Shown: one piece after another, positions 58,988 to 64,000 of the stretch
Layout of the letters: every line of letters starts with the position of its first letter
How positions within the stretch are numbered: the stretch's first letter is position 1
NCBI GenBank assembly: GCA_946807835.1
Contig: OX327709.1
Coordinates: 20,027,501 to 20,091,500, forward strand
Direction of reading: 5' to 3'
Length of the DNA stretch: 64,000 nucleotides
From: Ailanthus altissimus
Taxonomy: Eukaryota; Streptophyta; Magnoliopsida; Sapindales; Simaroubaceae
Notes under the pieces: model-generated
What the model was told of the DNA's origin: nothing
Database searches by the model: none
What the model saw: the letters and a program-made list of their open reading frames with translations, nothing else
Made by a program: the position numbers and the translations under genes

Positions 58988-60364
58988 CTAAGCTACAACT
59001 TTCGCGAGATCCGTATGCGCCTTTCCTTCCATTTTTCTCTTGAAGGAGCTCCGTAGATAATCTCCATACCTCACTTTCTTGTACATCTTTTGAGGCCTCT
59101 CAGAATCAATTAGATGGTCTAATGGCTCAATCTCGACATCATCCAGAGGAGCGAGAAATGATGCATACGAAATTCTTGCCTTGTTCTTGTTTGTCACAAC
59201 CTGGTGCTCAATGCTCTTATATTTCCCGTTACTCAAAATCTGTCGTTACAATATAAAGAAGATCAAAGATAAGTTTTCTTAATTCTCTTACGCATTAACT
59301 TTGATTCAATTGTGGCCTAAAGAAAATTGCTGAGTTAGTAGTCCAGTACCTCAATAACATCTCCAACGTTCACAACTAGAGCATCTGGCAGCGGCGTAAC
59401 CGACACCCACCCTCCTTTGTGCCTGATCTGTAGCCCGTCTACATCACCTTCTTGCATAAGAATGGTTATGGTGCTTGTGTCTGAGTGTGGACTTATTCCC
59501 AGTACGTGTTCTGGCATGGAGCACGGAGGATAATAGTTCAAACGCTGAGCTTGCAATTCGTTGTGCAGTCCCAGGAAGGCATCCTTGTCCATCCCCATGA
59601 TTGTAGCTATTGAACGTAATAGCTCCGCTCCAATGATTTTAACTCCTTTTGAGTATGCTTCAAGGATCTCTCTGCGTTGACGCAACATTTTGATTAATAG
59701 ATGGGAATTGAGGAGCAGTCATAACTCTGCTGCAAATGAATAAGTAACTTACTTGAATCCCTTTGGTGTGCTCGGCCAGAACTTGAGCTTCCGATAATGA
59801 GCAGGGTAAACAACAAGCATCAGTGTATCCGACCAGTCTAATTTCTGCTCTTCGGAGACCACATATACCTGCCCATATCCTTGAATGTCATCAGAAGACA
59901 TCGCGTACTTCTTTTTCTCTTCTAATGGAAGCTTAAAAAACTCAGCGGTAGCATTCTTCATATTCTGCAACACTTCTTCTGCCAGTCCATGATTCACAAC
60001 CTGCAAAAGGAAATAGAGTTTAATACACTATTGTGCAAAGATGCATGGTTTTGGATGGTCATAAGATCAACTTCTTTTCTTATACTACCTGAAAGAAGCC
60101 CCAATCTTTGCAAGCAAGATCAAGTTTGTTCAGTTCCTGACTGTCACCTTTCGAGAGCAGTGACAAGTCAATGAAAGGAATCTGGGAAGAAAGATGAGAC
60201 GTATCATTCAATTGGGGTCTCTCTTCTTGGCTTCTTATGTATCTTTCAGGAATACTCAGAGGGCCCTTCTTCGCCATTTCTTGAACATTTGGTACAGGCA
60301 GAGATGGGGCAAATGTGGGCACATCCACCTTTGCTATCACGGTCTCACCAGAGCTTGAGCTCAT
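58988..60364 (-). CDS. SRG1-like 2-oxoglutarate/Fe(II) dioxygenase
   Basis: Four exons, 60364-60089, 60000-59753, 59671-59350 and 59239-58988, joined in frame with GT-AG introns, give 365 residues. The N-terminal DIOX_N region covers about 62-175 (IPFIDLSLL, LACKDWGFFQVVNHG). The catalytic core has Fe ligands H237, D239 and H294 (GISPHSDTSTITIL; IEHQVVTN), and R304-I-S306 to bind 2-oxoglutarate; NYYPPC precedes it at 220-225. Members of this DOXC group (SRG1, codeine O-demethylase, norcoclaurine synthase-like) hydroxylate or demethylate specialised metabolites in the cytosol. The substrate cannot be told. An upstream in-frame ATG at 60451 would add 29 residues, but the paralogue starts at the equivalent of 60364. 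It is the intact member of a tandem pair. Confidence 0.93.
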
Positions 60365-61221
60365 CCTTTCTCCGATAAGGAATTTTCTCTTTTTTTGGTA
60401 AGTTCCACTGTTAAGATTGTTGGTTCTATTATTTCGTATTGAAGCAGGCATCAGGTGCTCTTCTTATAGTTCATTGCTCTCTACAGATGTGACCTGCTTC
60501 CGATCCATGTGTTACCTAAAGCAATCAAAGGATTCCAATATTGACCGGAACTTTCTACTGTATCTAGATTTTAAATTTTAAGAAAATGAAGACTTTGACC
60601 ACGAATTTTTTTTTTATTTTTTACTTAAGTTTGACCGCGAAAATTAAGATTTTAATTTAATTATTTAGTTTAAATTAATTTTTTAAAGATAAGATTTTAA
60701 TTTAATAATTTAGTTTAAATTATTTTATTTGTCTTTTTAGATCAGTTTGTTTTTCAGTTGTATTTAATTTTTAAAATTTATTTATATTTATATTTTAAAT
60801 TTAACTTTTATTTTTTAATTTATTATAAATTTTATAAATTCAAGTTTTGATCAATAGGAAGATAGGTCGTGTTTAATCATCTCTATAAAATTATTTATGG
60901 TATCAGAGTTAGTTATAGGTTAAAATATTTTTTTTCACAGCCACCACCGCTGTGTAGTGGTTGAGCGAAACCACTCCACCTAGCCAAGCAAGGGCTGTTA
61001 TTGCAACGGCCAAATTCTTCTTTGCATGCCTATGTCTTTCGCCCTTTTTGTAATTTATTTTTATTTTTCTCTTCTACTACTGTGCATGACGAGTTTTTTC
61101 ACTTTTAATTCTTTTATTTTTATGGTGCCTAATTTTTTAAAGATTTTTTTGCATGCCTGCATCTTTCTACCTCTTCTGTAATTTGTTTTTATTTTTCTCC
61201 TTTATTGCTCTGTGTTATAAA
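60365..61221. mobile_element. Decayed LTR element edge with a primer-site-like sequence
   Basis: The first 150 bases are the promoter of the dioxygenase. From about 60600 the DNA is AT-rich, and TGGTATCAGAGTTAG at 60898-60912 resembles an initiator-Met primer-binding site, suggesting an LTR ending just before it. Two related segments of about 68 bp (from about 61022 and 61149, each with TTTGCATGCCT and TTTTTATTTTTCTC) follow. No coding region was seen. Confidence 0.4.
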
Positions 61222-63394
61222 TGCTAGGGTTAGTACTTACGTGTCATCTTTATTTGTATGAATATTTATTTTATAATATTTATAGAATGTATATTTTATT
61301 AAATCGCTAATAACCTTTATTAAATGATATTAATGCTTGTAACGTTACAGACATTGTATGATCTGAAGGTGTTCAGATCTGATCTAGAGGAGTTTAGACT
61401 AAGGTTAAAAGTTAGCAATACTGAAAGTTATAAATGCTAAGAGTTAGCACTACTAAGAGTTAATAGGTTATAAGAGTCAGCAGAAGTTAAAGAGTTAGAA
61501 CCTTATCTATAATGGAACAAATACCTTAGAGTTTACTTGTAATGACATAGTTACAAAGAGTTGTAATACGTGCTAAGAGATGTTATTATGTAAGTATGTT
61601 CTTAAATACAATGTTCCTGATCTATGTTTACCAATGCGAGTCTATTAGTGAATCACTATTATATAGATAAGTGTATGTCTATATATGTATAGTCTAGATT
61701 ATTGTTCTTAACTGACCATGATCTTAGTGAAAGTTTGTATAAACATACAGGTATTCAGTTAGGACTGGATACTGAACAGACTCACGAGGACCCCCAATAG
61801 ATATTCTATGAATCTGTCAAAAGTAGGTCATCTCGAGTTGAGTAGTATTCGTGGTCCTATAACCTAAGCGCTATGGTGGACTTGTGGGTGATTCACCATA
61901 CTTTGGTTCTACGTATGTCATAGACATTTCATGGCCTAACCGCTACGTGTCGCTGGGTATCATCCGATGCTCATAGAGTTCGATGTATACGGGATCCGCT
62001 AACTCATATAGATGAGTTGTATATCCAATGCTCTGAGATTGTATCTTATAAAGTCTTATGGTAATAAGCAATAAACCCGGGAAACGAATTTTTTACATGG
62101 TAGAACAATATAGCAAAAGTGTTTACGTATATTATTCATTGAGATATAAATTTAGAAATAAGTTCACAAATGAGTTTATGAGAATTTGATGGTGATGATC
62201 TATATCCCCGTCCATCTAAGGTATAATTGACGGAAGGATTATACGTATATATTATGACCTCAACATGTATGGTCTAATGCGCTAATTTGTAATATCTGTG
62301 ACGTGTGCATAGGGTATCGATCACGAACTTATGAAATAGTTTCATTTGATGAATTGGGCGTGGACCTAGGGGGTCTCAATATGAAATGTACTCGTTGTGC
62401 ACTTGGGCAGTGTACCGTATTGAATAATTTAATATAGTAAAACTCAGCAATTCACTATGGTTAAGTTAATTAAAGTATATGGTTAATGGTGAGACCCATT
62501 TTGGGTTAATTTGATAACCTAGTAAGGGTATAAAAGTAATTTCAATTAATTAATTATTTAATTATAAAATAATTAAAATAAATATTTATTTATTTAATAG
62601 TTAAATAAATAATTTAATTTAACTATAGTTAAAAATTAACTATATAGTTAAGTTAATTAGATATTAACCTTACTTAATGGTTAAGTAATAATTAACCTAA
62701 CTATAGTTAAGTTAATTAATTAGGGTTAGGTTAGTTAGATATTTACTAAACTTAAGGGTTATGTTAACCTAACCTAACTAGAGTTATATATTAACTTGAG
62801 TTAAGTTAAGTTGAATATAATTCAAATTTAAATAAAATTAAAACAAATACTTGTTAAATGAAATTCATTTAAACTATAAGCTAAAATGAAAACATTTTTT
62901 TTGGTTAAGTTTCAACAAGTGAGTGGCCGGCCATTAAGAGAGAAATAAGAGAAAGAAAAATTATTTTCTTATTTTAAATTCAATTGTTGAATTTATAATT
63001 GATCTTCTTCTCTATTAGGCTTAGGTCATTAGCTAAATTAAGTATTTGATTTATTGATTAAGTGTTGATCAAGAGTAAATCAAATACTTAGAGTTTAATT
63101 ATTAAATAATTACTTGATTAATATACTGCTATTCTAGATAATAAATTTCATCATTGTTGATTGTTAGAATTGACAAAATTTACATTTTAAGTGGACTTCA
63201 AACAATTTTAATTCAAAGGCTTCAAGAGTTAAATTATTAATTTTGTTATTAATTTTATTAACATGTAATAATTGTGTTCATTGTATAATTTTTTAAAGTT
63301 TTACTATGCACATATATGTATGAGATATGTATATTTGTATGATGAATATATATACCACATGCATGCACCGCATATAAATCAACACACTCAGTAA
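61222..63394 (+). mobile_element. LTR of the TGTTAGGG family, copy 3, with primer site
   Basis: Begins TGCTAGGGTTAG and aligns by eye with the solo LTR at 16524-18698 for over 1.2 kb (e.g. CACCATACTTTGGTTC, GATGGTGATGATCTATATCC, TACTCGTTGTGCACTTGGGCA). Its middle then diverges, with TTAAGTTAAGTTAA-type repeats at 62460-62830. The end is placed near 63394 because TAGTATCAGAG, a primer-binding-like site, follows at 63396. That suggests a 5' LTR whose element continues beyond the window. It is more diverged than copies 1 and 2. Confidence 0.65.
62560..62830. repeat. TTAAGTTAA/TAACCTAAC-rich simple repeat
   Basis: Dozens of overlapping AGTTAAGTTAAT, TTAACCTAACC and AATTATTTAATT words form a low-complexity block within the LTR. 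Many words are self-complementary, so the single strand could fold strongly. Confidence 0.7.
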
Positions 63395-64000
63395 TTAGTA
63401 TCAGAGTAATTTACATTGTTTTAGGTGTTTTTAGTGTTGGTTATGTTGTAGGACAAGTTCCAGGACTACAGTGGTGCATTTCAAACGTTGAAAATACAAA
63501 ACCGGTGAAAACAATAAATGGAACACCACAACATTCATGTCCAACGCTGCAACGTTCATGGTGAATGCTGCAGCATTGGGGCTTCTAGGCCTCAATCCCG
63601 CAACGTTCATGCTTGACACCGCGACGTTGGAGGTACTGCCTTCAACGCTGTAACGTTAAAGGATCAACGTCACTGCGTTAGGGGCTCAGTCCTCGAATGC
63701 CACAACATTCGTAAACCAACGTGGTGGCATTGACATAAAAAAAAGAGTAGGTTTTTTTTATACATGTGGGAGGTTTATAAGATATAGTAATAAGAGTTAT
63801 TAGTCTGTGTTATAAATCGAGATTATTTTTTTTGTGTTGGTAACTACAATGAGAGCCCTAGTTATTAGTCTGTGTTATAAACCGAGATTATTTTTTTTGT
63901 GTTGGTAACTACAATGAGAGCCCTACTGGTAAGGGTTGGTTGTATTTGCACAGAAATAAATAATTGATTGAGAATAATCTTCTCATGCGATGAGAGCTTG
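63395..64000 (+). mobile_element. Start of a retroelement interior, or a further LTR, cut by the edge
   Basis: Follows the primer-like site. It contains a GC-richer island (63530-63730) of repeated AACGTTCATG, GCTGCAACG and CAACGT words, and then a 65-bp tandem duplication (63796-63925). No retroviral reading begins before the window ends. Confidence 0.45.
63796..63925. repeat. 65-bp tandem duplication
   Basis: Units at 63796-63860 and 63861-63925 begin GTTATTAGTCTGTG and end GAGAGCCCTA. They differ at a single base (AAATCG versus AAACCG), so the duplication is recent. Confidence 0.95.

Noticed and set aside
60365..60451. Upstream ATG extending the intact dioxygenase by 29 residues
   Set aside because: The extension is basic and unlike the family. 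The paralogue and relatives begin at the equivalent of 60364.
63431..63619. Minus-strand open frame with repeated MNVAA words as a protein
   Set aside because: It is the translation of the AACGTTCATG-type repeats. No start context or homologue was recognised.

Overview
This window is nuclear DNA of a flowering plant, most probably a eudicot. It is AT-rich, its genes carry short GT-AG introns, and its proteins belong to plant families (PCS1-type aspartic protease, AVT1 vacuolar amino-acid transporter, RING/DUF1117 ubiquitin ligase, chloroplast DnaJ-type zinc-finger protein, FES1, SRG1-like 2-oxoglutarate dioxygenases). Large stretches consist of nested plant retrotransposons. No bacterial-type operon, CRISPR array or rRNA/tRNA gene was seen.

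Layout. 1-130: possible tail of a coding region cut by the left edge. 1.9-5.2 kb: a deleted Copia-like element whose right LTR holds a solo LTR of another family. 6.0-6.3 kb: a foldback MITE. 6.5-7.8 kb (-): single-exon PCS1-like protease. 10.1-14.0 kb (-): an 11-exon AVT1-type transporter including a 24-nt microexon. 15.06-28.9 kb (+): one old Copia element expanded by three solo LTRs of two families, two of them in inverted orientation, plus a further insertion. 29.7-30.3 kb (-): small two-exon chloroplast zinc-finger protein. 32.2-33.3 kb (-): intronless RING E3 ligase. 33.3-46.2 kb: gene-poor, with a second MITE containing a minisatellite, an AACCGAA-type foldback repeat, a decayed LTR, a 48-bp repeat and a complete 509-bp TRIM. 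46.44-49.3 kb (+): FES1-type Hsp70 nucleotide-exchange factor in six exons. 49.6-50.7 kb: 3' fragment of a LINE. 50.89-56.23 kb (-): full-length Copia element with a perfect 5-bp target duplication. 56.4-57.7 kb and 59.0-60.4 kb (-): tandem SRG1-like dioxygenases, the first broken by three single-base deletions. 60.6-64 kb: further LTR sequence running off the right edge.

The genes are independent plant loci rather than a pathway: protein quality control (FES1, RING ligase, protease), vacuolar amino-acid transport, a plastid membrane zinc-finger protein and specialised oxidation. What stands out is the transposon history. Target-site duplications and nesting give a relative order of insertion, and several LTRs share a GC-rich, CG-word island just upstream of the TATA box. 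I found no convincing new multi-gene system. Exon boundaries were read by eye from GT-AG sites, reading frame and family conservation, without transcript evidence.
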